This document shows positions 1 through 6,911 of a DNA stretch of 12,266 nt, in pieces (position 1 is the stretch's first letter; each line of letters begins with the position of its first letter). The notes beneath the pieces are model-generated. The model was not told the origin of the DNA. It worked only from the letters and a program-made list of their open reading frames with translations, and did no database searches. Origin of the DNA: Ruminococcaceae bacterium UBA5423. GTDB taxonomy: Bacteria > Bacillota > Clostridia > Oscillospirales > Acutalibacteraceae. The stretch covers positions 4,836 through 17,101 of the forward strand of contig DHNF01000132.1 of assembly GCA_002409375.1 (NCBI GenBank). The letters are read 5' to 3'. The position numbers and the translations under genes were made by a program.

Positions 1-141
1 TTTAATGAGAATCAGTATAATATGCAAATCATCTGCAGTGCCGAAGGCCGTGAATTATAAGTACTAAATAGTGTTTGCATCGAAATATCGACGGCAAGTA
101 ATTTATCGGATGATCCAAGGCAGTGAAATGTTTTTATATGA

Positions 142-2643
142 CTAAACTCTTTGGGCATTATTATCGGACAAGCAAGCAGAATAATATCGTGAACTTCCAT
201 CCAGCGAGATGTCAATCACTTGTGATGCTTGAATATGGTAAGCACAGGCTTGCCAAGGTGAGAATTTTATTAATTTATCTATTTTCAAATGTGGGATTTT
301 TAGTTGACATACTTGTTCATCTGCTGTCGGGTTTAACATCCGCACCATCCATCCGTCTGCGTGTTTTTTCAGCGATGTCAGAATAACGCAGTCGTTATTC
401 AATGTGAGCAGAGGTGGCAAAGGATCTTCGCCTGCCGGGAAAAATGATAGAGCATATGGGGCTTCATTTTCAATCTGGGCTTCACGCGTAATGGCGCCCA
501 TGCGCTGTTTAACATTTCCACCGTTCAAAATGAATCGGAAAGTACGTTCCCCTATGTCTATACGAGGTAAAAATCGGTCTGTCGGGATTATATCGCGGTC
601 TTCAATCGGATGACCGCAGTAAGCTGCTGATCGTAATAGCGTCAGACGAAGTTCATCATTGTTATAGCTGCTGGCATAGGAGCCAGTGTTGATTATCGTG
701 AAGGCTTGTGTAGCGTTGGTAATGGCTAACCATTGCTGAGCGATATTTTCGGTTCCGTCTTCGCGTAGTCTGTCACAACCGAATACGACCTGTCCGTGGC
801 AGTGATTGTCGGTAAAGGCCACTGGTAATGACATTTTCACCATGGCATTGGGCTCCATCCATTGGAGTCGTATGTTAACATCGACAGCAGAATCTGTCAT
901 GTCAAAGGTATAGCGTACAATTGTTGCTGAGCGTTTGTAGGTGAAGATTGCCTCAACAACGGTTTGTACGTCGCCCTGCTCAACGATACGTACAGGTTCG
1001 AGAGGTTTATCCAATCCGGCGATATAAGCCGCTGTTTGGGCATCGGCCAAGGTGAACTTACCCTGGATGTTAGGGAAGGAGACAGTATTCATTCCCCATG
1101 AGTCAGCACTATCCTGTATGACGAGTAGCTCGCCGGCCCCATTCTTTAACATGCAAACACCATTTACGTAGTATGAGTGAATCAAACCGCTTTTTTTACT
1201 AATAGCCAGCGAGGCAACCGGATTTTTGAGACGGATCGTGTCACCTTCCTGTTGTTTAATGGCTGGTTTGCTTTCCAGAATGCGTGGACGGCAGGTGATG
1301 CGCGTTATAGAAAAGGGAGAAAGATTCACCTGGCAGATTAATCGTTTGCGCCAGTCAAGATTAATATTACTGTCCTCTTTTTCCATCTGAGATGGAATGC
1401 ACTGTCCGTCCTGGAAGGCTTCATAGGCGATGTATGTGCCACTCCAATTTTGATCCTGGAGCTGAAATTCACAGGATATAGCCCGCTGGATGGGATAGGG
1501 ATGGGGATTATAGACGAAAATTGGCAGTTCATTGCCCTCAGCCGCTGGTTGACGCGAAGCAAAGGCCATAAAAGATTTGACCCGCTGACGCGTCAGCAGT
1601 TCCAGTGCGCAGTTGAAAGCACGCAGAGAGGCATCCTGCGCACGCTCTACAGAAGTACCGGGCAGAATGTCATGGAACTCGTTGAATAGCAATATTTTCT
1701 CTGCACGAGCGATATCATCCCAATCAATTTTGCAATCTGCCTGGATTTCGGCGGCAGATGCCATTTTTTCAGTAGATAGCAGCAGGTTTTCCAGTTCGCG
1801 GTGCTTCTGTTTAATCTGCACCTGAGAGGTGTAGCAGCCGACCATACTGGGATTGAGATCTTTTTCATGCGTTGGGAGGGCATCCAGGTCAATGCCTTCA
1901 AAATAGGCTTCTGGTGTGCTGTGCATCAATTGGTATCCTTTTTCTGCCAACAGGCGCTTTAATGCGGCGATGTTTTCCAAGTCAATACGTGATGGGCCGC
2001 CACCATGGTTGCCGATACCCCATGGAATAATAAGTCGGTCAAAATCTTTATAAACATCATTTACACAAATTTTAATTTTATCTGCCGCCAATCCAAGCTG
2101 GGAATTATATCCTATGTTGGCGGCATGCGCCTTAATGCGTGATCCGTCGTAGCCAACCCAGCAAAAATCCACAGCAGGGAGACCGGCTATGACTGCCGGC
2201 GGCCGAAAGAACATATAGGAATCAAAACCGGATTTGGCTAGCAATTGTACAAGACCACGGCTGTGTCCAAAAGAATCAAAGTTGACGGCTGTGGTTGGAA
2301 TAACTTCAAACTTCTCCTTGAAATACTGCCTGCCAACAGCAATTTGGCGTAAAATGGATTCGCCCGAAGGCATGTTGCAATCGGGTTGTAGGTACCAGCC
2401 GCCCATAATATGCCACTTGCCAGCACGAACAAGGGATTGGATGCGCTTAAAAAGTGACGGCTCATACTCTTCAACCCATTCATACAGTAATGCTTCATTG
2501 TGATTAAAGACAAAGCCGTCAAACTGCTCACAGAAATCAGCGGCGATACGAAAAGTGGACAGCGTTTCCGCCAAGCCCTCGTCCCATTCCCACTGCCAGA
2601 CTGGGTCGATATGGGCGTTGCAGATTAGATATATCGGTTTCAT
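142..2643 (-). CDS. GH38 alpha-mannosidase, cytoplasmic
   Basis: An 833-residue glycoside hydrolase family 38 enzyme, expected to hydrolyse alpha-linked mannose with retention using a divalent metal. The N-terminus carries NAHIDPVW (residues 9-16); H11 and D13 match the family's metal ligands. D123 in NFDSFGHS is the expected nucleophile and metal ligand, and H213 in GNHGGGP the remaining ligand. GCYTS and FNEFHDILPGTS in the middle helical region are also typical of GH38, and the rest is the usual beta-rich C-terminal half. There is no signal peptide, so it should act on imported oligosaccharides in the cytoplasm. It is the last gene of the minus-strand operon, 12 bases after the GH78-like gene. 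The ATG is preceded by TAAAGGAG, whose TAA is the stop of the upstream gene, suggesting translational coupling. About 29 residues at the C-terminus extend past the point where I would expect the fold to end. The family is very likely; linkage specificity cannot be read. Confidence 0.95.
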   Translation of the reverse strand: MKPIYLICNAHIDPVWQWEWDEGLAETLSTFRIAADFCEQFDGFVFNHNEALLYEWVEEYEPSLFKRIQSLVRAGKWHIMGGWYLQPDCNMPSGESILRQIAVGRQYFKEKFEVIPTTAVNFDSFGHSRGLVQLLAKSGFDSYMFFRPPAVIAGLPAVDFCWVGYDGSRIKAHAANIGYNSQLGLAADKIKICVNDVYKDFDRLIIPWGIGNHGGGPSRIDLENIAALKRLLAEKGYQLMHSTPEAYFEGIDLDALPTHEKDLNPSMVGCYTSQVQIKQKHRELENLLLSTEKMASAAEIQADCKIDWDDIARAEKILLFNEFHDILPGTSVERAQDASLRAFNCALELLTRQRVKSFMAFASRQPAAEGNELPIFVYNPHPYPIQRAISCEFQLQDQNWSGTYIAYEAFQDGQCIPSQMEKEDSNINLDWRKRLICQVNLSPFSITRITCRPRILESKPAIKQQEGDTIRLKNPVASLAISKKSGLIHSYYVNGVCMLKNGAGELLVIQDSADSWGMNTVSFPNIQGKFTLADAQTAAYIAGLDKPLEPVRIVEQGDVQTVVEAIFTYKRSATIVRYTFDMTDSAVDVNIRLQWMEPNAMVKMSLPVAFTDNHCHGQVVFGCDRLREDGTENIAQQWLAITNATQAFTIINTGSYASSYNNDELRLTLLRSAAYCGHPIEDRDIIPTDRFLPRIDIGERTFRFILNGGNVKQRMGAITREAQIENEAPYALSFFPAGEDPLPPLLTLNNDCVILTSLKKHADGWMVRMLNPTADEQVCQLKIPHLKIDKLIKFSPWQACAYHIQASQVIDISLDGSSRYYSACLSDNNAQRV

Positions 2644-2655
2644 TGTATAGCTCCT

Positions 2656-5109
2656 TTATATTTTTTGGTTAATTACCTGATAGAGACCATCTCCGTAAAC
2701 CGACAGGTCGATGCAAGCACGGCCATTGACAATACAATAATTTATCTGCTGACCGTCCTTTGTGGCGTAGCCACCGTCGCCAAGCGGCAGAAGCAGTGAG
2801 CCCTGTCTAAATGAACCGGTTTGCCGGAATCGAACAGTGAATTCGTCGGGTTTGTTATGGATATCAACTTCTATACAGCCGTCAGGTATGGGGACAATGC
2901 CGGCAGCATGGCGCAGACCGTACATATGCGGGCATATTTCAAATCGGGTGAAGCCGGGTTCAAGCGGCAGCACGCCTAGGATGCAGCCGGATAGGATATG
3001 GGCCATGCCGGTATCAGGATGACTCATGTCTCCCCAGCTTTCTCCATTGCCAGGAAAATGGGGTGGATAGGTCATGCATTCATATGTGGTATGCGGCACA
3101 TCATCATCACTAAACATCTCCAACCAGCCCACACCGCCGGTGTAACCCCAGTCAGTGTTTACTTTATGATACTCCGTCAGTTGGAACCAGCCTTCCGCTT
3201 CCAAGTCGTATTGGTAAGCACCCCGAATATTAGTGCTTAAAATTTTTCCGGTTTCAGGCTTGCGGTTGATAATAACTTGCATGATGCGGGAGGCAATCTC
3301 CTGGTCAAAAAAGCCGACAGCCAGTGCATAGGAATTGGCCATATGGCAGAAATCCCGCTTGTCAACGCTTTTCACTAGCCATCCTTCAGAGGCGATTAGG
3401 TGGCGGCGGATTCCTTGTTCAATATGGGCCGCGCGGGCGGTGTGGATTTTGGCATCTGCGGCCAGTCCTAAGTGGAGGGCCAGGAATGCTCCTTCGCAAA
3501 AGGCGTCGTACACGATCATGTTATTATAGGCGTGGCGACCATAATCCCCCAATGTGTGATCCCACAGGCCTTTGGAGGTTTCATACCGCTGGTTGAATAA
3601 ACCGTCACCTTCGACAAATCGCCACAGATATTCCAATGTCATCCGGGCGCTAAGATACAAGCGTGCGGTGTTTTTCCGATCGCCTGTGTACAGGAAGTAG
3701 TCAGCCAACGCCGGTACAAACCAGGCGGAAAAAATATCGCTTTCATAATATCCATATTCACGACCGACAGGCTTTATTGTATTTTCGGGGTAACAGGTGC
3801 CAAAAATAAACCCCTCGTCGTTTTGGTGAAAAGCCAAAAGGTCAAGTGCTCCGAGCATATACTTATGATTACGTATGCTATAATAGCTGTTACGGCCAGC
3901 CCAATCAAGGTCACCGCTCCAGGGTAGCCGGTCGCGTTTGGCTCCGTCGGATACGAAGGGAGGTGTAACGGTATACTCCCAGGCATCAAGTCCCCCGGAA
4001 AAATCGTCCTGTAATAAAATGGTTCCATCCAGCGTGCTTACTTTGCAATCCTTTACTATCGCCCACTTTTCATGTGATGGGCAAAACCCAATGCTGCCTA
4101 TGGGGAAGGTATTATCTTCGGTTTCGTCAATAATAACGCCGTCCAGGCGGGTGGTAAAGCGATTTCCCTGTACTTCTACAGAAATGTGATAACAACGGTT
4201 GTCTCTGATCTCACCGACAGAAACGGGAGATTTGAGCTCTATGTACCGGGTTGCCACACGTTTTTGTATGTGCAGCCGCCCGTCAAGGTCCAGCCGCCAG
4301 ACATACCCATTTTCCCGGTCAGGGGCGCGGAAAGTAAAGCCTATGCCGGAGATAGCATAGGGATTGTGGGAGATGCGGGCGGTAAAGGAAAAGATATAAT
4401 CGGTCGCGTGTGTCAGTGCTTTAGCAATGCCAGCATCACACCCCTTTGTTAGCGCACGGGGAAACAGCCAACCGTTCAGTGTATCCCAGGCTGGGGAAGA
4501 GAACGACGCCAGTTGGAAGGTGTATACGCTGTAATACCAGAGTTTTGTCAGCCGGTTGTTATCGCACACAAAGCCACCCTCGACAGGAGACATATCGGAT
4601 GTGTAGTGAATATAGAAATAATCGAGCATAACCTGGCTACCGGGATGCTCTAGCTGCAGACGAACAAAACGCTGCTGCCCCTGAATCAGAGGAGAAAGGT
4701 ATTCACCCTGCCCGTGTAGGGTATAGAGCTCGAACCTGCTGGGATTGGCAGGCAATACCGGCAATTCAACGCCGAGGTATTTGCAGCATCCGCGTTTAAA
4801 ATCTCCATTAACGCCATGATTTTTATCTATAATAGGCAGAAACGAGTCCGAATAGGCGATACGTAAAACAGCTGGACCCTCCGACGCATGCACCCAGAAA
4901 ACCGGGTAGCCGCCGGGGGATGTGGGCCCCATATCCAAGATTATGACCGGTGGTTCTCCACCGTGATTATACGTCAGTACAGCCGAGTCACCGCCAGGCT
5001 GCAAAATACCGGTGGCATTTTCAACATTGCCGGCAGTATAGCGTATGGACAAAGCGGAACATTCTCTGTTAACGGGTGTAACAACATGGGATGAAAAGTC
5101 ATAAAACAT
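2656..5109 (-). CDS. GH78-type (alpha-L-rhamnosidase-like) six-hairpin glycosidase with inserted jelly-roll domain
   Basis: An 817-residue protein related to GH78 alpha-L-rhamnosidases. Residues 1-180 are a beta-rich N-terminal part. The helical-barrel entry LWYYSVYTFQL (190-200) is followed by an insertion of about 170 residues (215-385) that looks like a LamG/concanavalin-type jelly roll and ends with DDFSGGLDAWEY. The catalytic segment then begins with DGAKRDRLPWSGD (388-400). Later SWGDMSHPDTG (691-701) and LGVLPLEPGFTRFEICP (711-727) match the barrel end and the C-terminal beta domain of the family. D388 matches the conserved Asp, but the Glu often found at the end of the D-x-x-x-R-D-E motif is Arg394, so the exact sugar specificity is uncertain. 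No signal peptide is seen. The ATG is well set by AAGGAGG eight bases upstream, and the gene starts 4 bases after the NodB-like gene. I recall the same DGAKRDR motif and insertion in other GH78-like proteins. Family call is firm; rhamnosidase activity is inferred. Confidence 0.85.
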   Translation of the reverse strand: MFYDFSSHVVTPVNRECSALSIRYTAGNVENATGILQPGGDSAVLTYNHGGEPPVIILDMGPTSPGGYPVFWVHASEGPAVLRIAYSDSFLPIIDKNHGVNGDFKRGCCKYLGVELPVLPANPSRFELYTLHGQGEYLSPLIQGQQRFVRLQLEHPGSQVMLDYFYIHYTSDMSPVEGGFVCDNNRLTKLWYYSVYTFQLASFSSPAWDTLNGWLFPRALTKGCDAGIAKALTHATDYIFSFTARISHNPYAISGIGFTFRAPDRENGYVWRLDLDGRLHIQKRVATRYIELKSPVSVGEIRDNRCYHISVEVQGNRFTTRLDGVIIDETEDNTFPIGSIGFCPSHEKWAIVKDCKVSTLDGTILLQDDFSGGLDAWEYTVTPPFVSDGAKRDRLPWSGDLDWAGRNSYYSIRNHKYMLGALDLLAFHQNDEGFIFGTCYPENTIKPVGREYGYYESDIFSAWFVPALADYFLYTGDRKNTARLYLSARMTLEYLWRFVEGDGLFNQRYETSKGLWDHTLGDYGRHAYNNMIVYDAFCEGAFLALHLGLAADAKIHTARAAHIEQGIRRHLIASEGWLVKSVDKRDFCHMANSYALAVGFFDQEIASRIMQVIINRKPETGKILSTNIRGAYQYDLEAEGWFQLTEYHKVNTDWGYTGGVGWLEMFSDDDVPHTTYECMTYPPHFPGNGESWGDMSHPDTGMAHILSGCILGVLPLEPGFTRFEICPHMYGLRHAAGIVPIPDGCIEVDIHNKPDEFTVRFRQTGSFRQGSLLLPLGDGGYATKDGQQINYCIVNGRACIDLSVYGDGLYQVINQKI

Positions 5110-5113
5110 GCGA

Positions 5114-6685
5114 TTATCCTCCTTGCCGGACGCATCGACAGTTTAGGCGCAAGATACCGTCGTCATTAGGCCGCAACAGAAGACAGTTTTCCAATAACTC
5201 CGGGATCCCGGTTTCCAGTTCAATACGGTAATCAAATTTGTTGTGACAGGCGTTAATATAGCGGCCATTACACGATTGGAACGGAACTGGCTCCTCTCCA
5301 TCAGTCAGCCATATGTTTTTAATAAAACACCGAGGGTCACAAAAGGTTACTGTGAGCATTTCGGAAGACAGATTCAACACAACTTGCCCTATGCCGGTTT
5401 CCCAGGTGACAATTGAGGTTTCCCCTTCTGTTTGAACGCAGGGTGGGAGGCCGGTCAACGCATTTCCATTGCTGTCGCAAAGGTATAAGCCAGCCCGAAA
5501 ATCCGCGCGGCTCCATAAACGGCCTTCCGTAAAGGGAAGAGAATCATATAAAAATGTATTTTCTTCGACAGCGGTTGTGAGGTGCCGTTCTTGGTATTGC
5601 TCGTTATAAAAATGAAAATCGCGCAACCAAAGGCAACCGTTTTCAAAAAACAAGTTGGTACGGTAATAAGGGGACTGATACCACATTGTCTGCCGTTCCT
5701 CACCACGCCAGTCATTGCCAGCATGCAGCGCGGTTGCCGGCGTCTCCGGAAACATATTGCGAAACCAGCGTCCGGTCTCACTTAGTGTTTGCACATCGGC
5801 CTCGTCTTTGCACATGAGTTCAGCAGCCAATGCGAATTGCAGTTTTATACCGGGACACATATAATCCCAGCCAAAGCTGTTCTCCTGTCCGAGGTTCATG
5901 TACCCGAAGGGGAAGGATGTATCGCTGCCGTACACACTCGTAATCCAGGACAACCACTTAGGCGAAGCTCCGGCGTCCCTACAGCAAGCTTCTAATGTGA
6001 GAAGCGGCAAGGCCAAATCTTTTTTTATTTTAGAGAAGTCTAGGTCAAGATCATAGTCATAAACTGGATCGCTTCCTGACATGCGGAAAACAGGGACGTC
6101 AATCCGATTTTCCACCGTTGCGGCAGGGCAAAGCATGTTGTGCCTACTGGGATAATAGCCGCCGCTGAAATAACCGCCCCAAAGGGTATACCCGTCCATG
6201 CCCCATTGCTCCCGGCAGATGCAGGCGGCTTCGATATGGTAGGTGTCCACTATGTATTGCAGGGAATAGGTGTCGATCATCCAGCAACCCACGGCTGTGG
6301 GATAATAACCAAACCGTTCCCGGAAAGCGCGAAAAGCTTCGTCTATCAGAAGTCGGCGCTGTTCCGGCGTATATCCTAGCAAGAACCCGCAATGGGCATG
6401 CCAGTCCCACGGGAATCGGCCGTTCCATGAAAGGCCGACCGCCTCTACCTGTGGTTGAACAACCTCCAGCCACAGGCCGATTTCAACCCGCTGGGAATCG
6501 TGAGCTTTCAACAACTTGACATACCGATCATCGATTAGAGCGTCGTATTGTAGCAAAAAGGTGCCCTTCAGGTTGTATATATCCAAAAGCTCTAATTGCT
6601 TTTGCACCGGAAGTAGCAGATCGACCGGTTCGCGTGGCTCAAATCCTCGAATAAATTGGATTATATTAATTTTAATGCGAGACAT
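5114..6685 (-). CDS. NodB-like / glycoside hydrolase-deacetylase barrel protein, function unknown
   Basis: A 523-residue protein without signal peptide or membrane segment, first gene of the minus-strand operon. Its N-terminal 220 residues resemble the NodB-type polysaccharide deacetylase or GH57-like beta/alpha barrel: a start strand (KINIIQFIRG), then GTFLLQYDAL (41-50), EIGLWLEVVQP (68-78), PWDWHAHCG (92-100) and GCWMIDTYS (133-141). Polar candidates for metal binding or catalysis are D48, E74, H96, H98 and D138, but their roles are guessed from position only. The C-terminal 250 residues look beta-rich, possibly a substrate-binding domain. I do not recognise a characterised member. Placement with GH78-like and GH38 enzymes suggests it modifies or cleaves the same imported glycan, for instance removing an acyl group or acting as a glycosidase. 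The ATG has AAGGAGGG seven bases upstream, and the next gene begins only 4 bases beyond its stop. Barrel type is moderately secure; enzyme activity is open. Confidence 0.7.
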   Translation of the reverse strand: MSRIKINIIQFIRGFEPREPVDLLLPVQKQLELLDIYNLKGTFLLQYDALIDDRYVKLLKAHDSQRVEIGLWLEVVQPQVEAVGLSWNGRFPWDWHAHCGFLLGYTPEQRRLLIDEAFRAFRERFGYYPTAVGCWMIDTYSLQYIVDTYHIEAACICREQWGMDGYTLWGGYFSGGYYPSRHNMLCPAATVENRIDVPVFRMSGSDPVYDYDLDLDFSKIKKDLALPLLTLEACCRDAGASPKWLSWITSVYGSDTSFPFGYMNLGQENSFGWDYMCPGIKLQFALAAELMCKDEADVQTLSETGRWFRNMFPETPATALHAGNDWRGEERQTMWYQSPYYRTNLFFENGCLWLRDFHFYNEQYQERHLTTAVEENTFLYDSLPFTEGRLWSRADFRAGLYLCDSNGNALTGLPPCVQTEGETSIVTWETGIGQVVLNLSSEMLTVTFCDPRCFIKNIWLTDGEEPVPFQSCNGRYINACHNKFDYRIELETGIPELLENCLLLRPNDDGILRLNCRCVRQGG

Positions 6686-6692
6686 GGTAATA

Positions 6693-6700
6693 CCCTCCTT
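6693..6700 (-). promoter_or_regulatory. Ribosome binding site of the NodB-like gene
   Basis: On the minus strand this reads AAGGAGGG, seven bases before the ATG at 6685. It fixes the start of the first gene of the leftward operon and lies only a few bases inside the transcript predicted from the promoter at 6712-6740. Confidence 0.8.
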
Positions 6701-6711
6701 TTATCATCTGA

Positions 6712-6740
6712 AATATACAACAAAAAAACACCACCGTCAA
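6712..6740 (-). promoter_or_regulatory. Sigma-A-type promoter of the leftward enzyme operon
   Basis: On the minus strand a -35 box TTGACG (6735-6740, five of six consensus bases) and a -10 box TATATT (6712-6717, five of six) are separated by exactly 17 bases. Transcription would start near 6705, giving a leader of about 20 bases that holds little beyond the ribosome binding site. The block AGTCATTAAA (minus strand, 6746-6755) lies just upstream of the -35 box, where an activator could contact RNA polymerase. Read from sequence only. Confidence 0.6.
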
Positions 6741-6745
6741 TGTAC

Positions 6746-6850
6746 TTTAATGACTATTTATAACAATGAGGTAAACAAAAGGAAACAAATGTAAAGATAA
6801 GATTCTTGTTTTGGCATTTTGTTTAGTGTATGATTAATACAGTCATTAAA
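6746..6850. promoter_or_regulatory. Mirrored regulatory module between the divergent operons
   Basis: This stretch is an imperfect large inverted repeat centred near 6798. TTTAATGACT (6746-6755) faces its exact 10-base complement AGTCATTAAA (6841-6850). Inside, TAAACAAAA (6772-6780) faces TTTTGTTTA (6817-6825), a perfect 9-base pair, and AAACAA (6783-6788) faces TTGTTT (6806-6811). The centres of the three pairs agree within 1.5 bases. Read outward toward each operon, both sides give the same order: TTGTTT, TTTTGTTTA, then 15 or 16 bases, then AGTCATTAAA. The region is AT-rich, which raises chance matches for the AAACAAA-type blocks, less so for the 10-base pair. The simplest reading is a duplicated operator for one regulator acting on both operons. 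The regulator is not identified. Confidence 0.5.
6806..6834 (+). promoter_or_regulatory. Possible promoter of the rightward transporter operon
   Basis: TTGTTT (6806-6811) and TATGAT (6829-6834) are separated by 17 bases. The -10 box is good (five of six), the -35 box poor (three of six), consistent with a regulated or activator-dependent promoter. Transcription would start near 6841, placing AGTCATTAAA (6841-6850) at the start site. The -10 box lies in a partial palindrome, GTAT-N5-ATAC (6828-6840). Other AT-rich -10 candidates exist further downstream (TATAAA at 6851, TATATA at 6887) without matching -35 boxes, so this choice is tentative. Confidence 0.35.
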
Positions 6851-6911
6851 TATAAAAATTTATGATAAACATGACAGTTTTCGCACTATATATCTGAAAG
6901 GTGGAAGCAGA

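Noticed and set aside
1..141. Possible terminator or another gene after the GH38 stop
   Set aside because: Only weak stems are visible (GCC-GAA-GGC, and TCGA-TATT-TCGA with a wobble extension), with no following T-run on the minus strand. Short frames here show no ribosome binding site or protein-like composition. The operon may continue left of the window.
5455..5781. 108-residue open frame on the minus strand in another frame of the NodB-like gene
   Set aside because: It lies wholly inside the well-supported NodB-like coding region and shows no recognisable protein features.
6144..6473. 109-residue open frame on the minus strand in another frame of the NodB-like gene
   Set aside because: Also a shifted-frame reading inside the NodB-like gene, Arg/Pro/Gly-rich without a sensible start.
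6686..6911. Catabolite control (cre) site in the divergent region
   Set aside because: I looked for the TGNAANCGNTNNCA pattern on both strands and found no convincing match.
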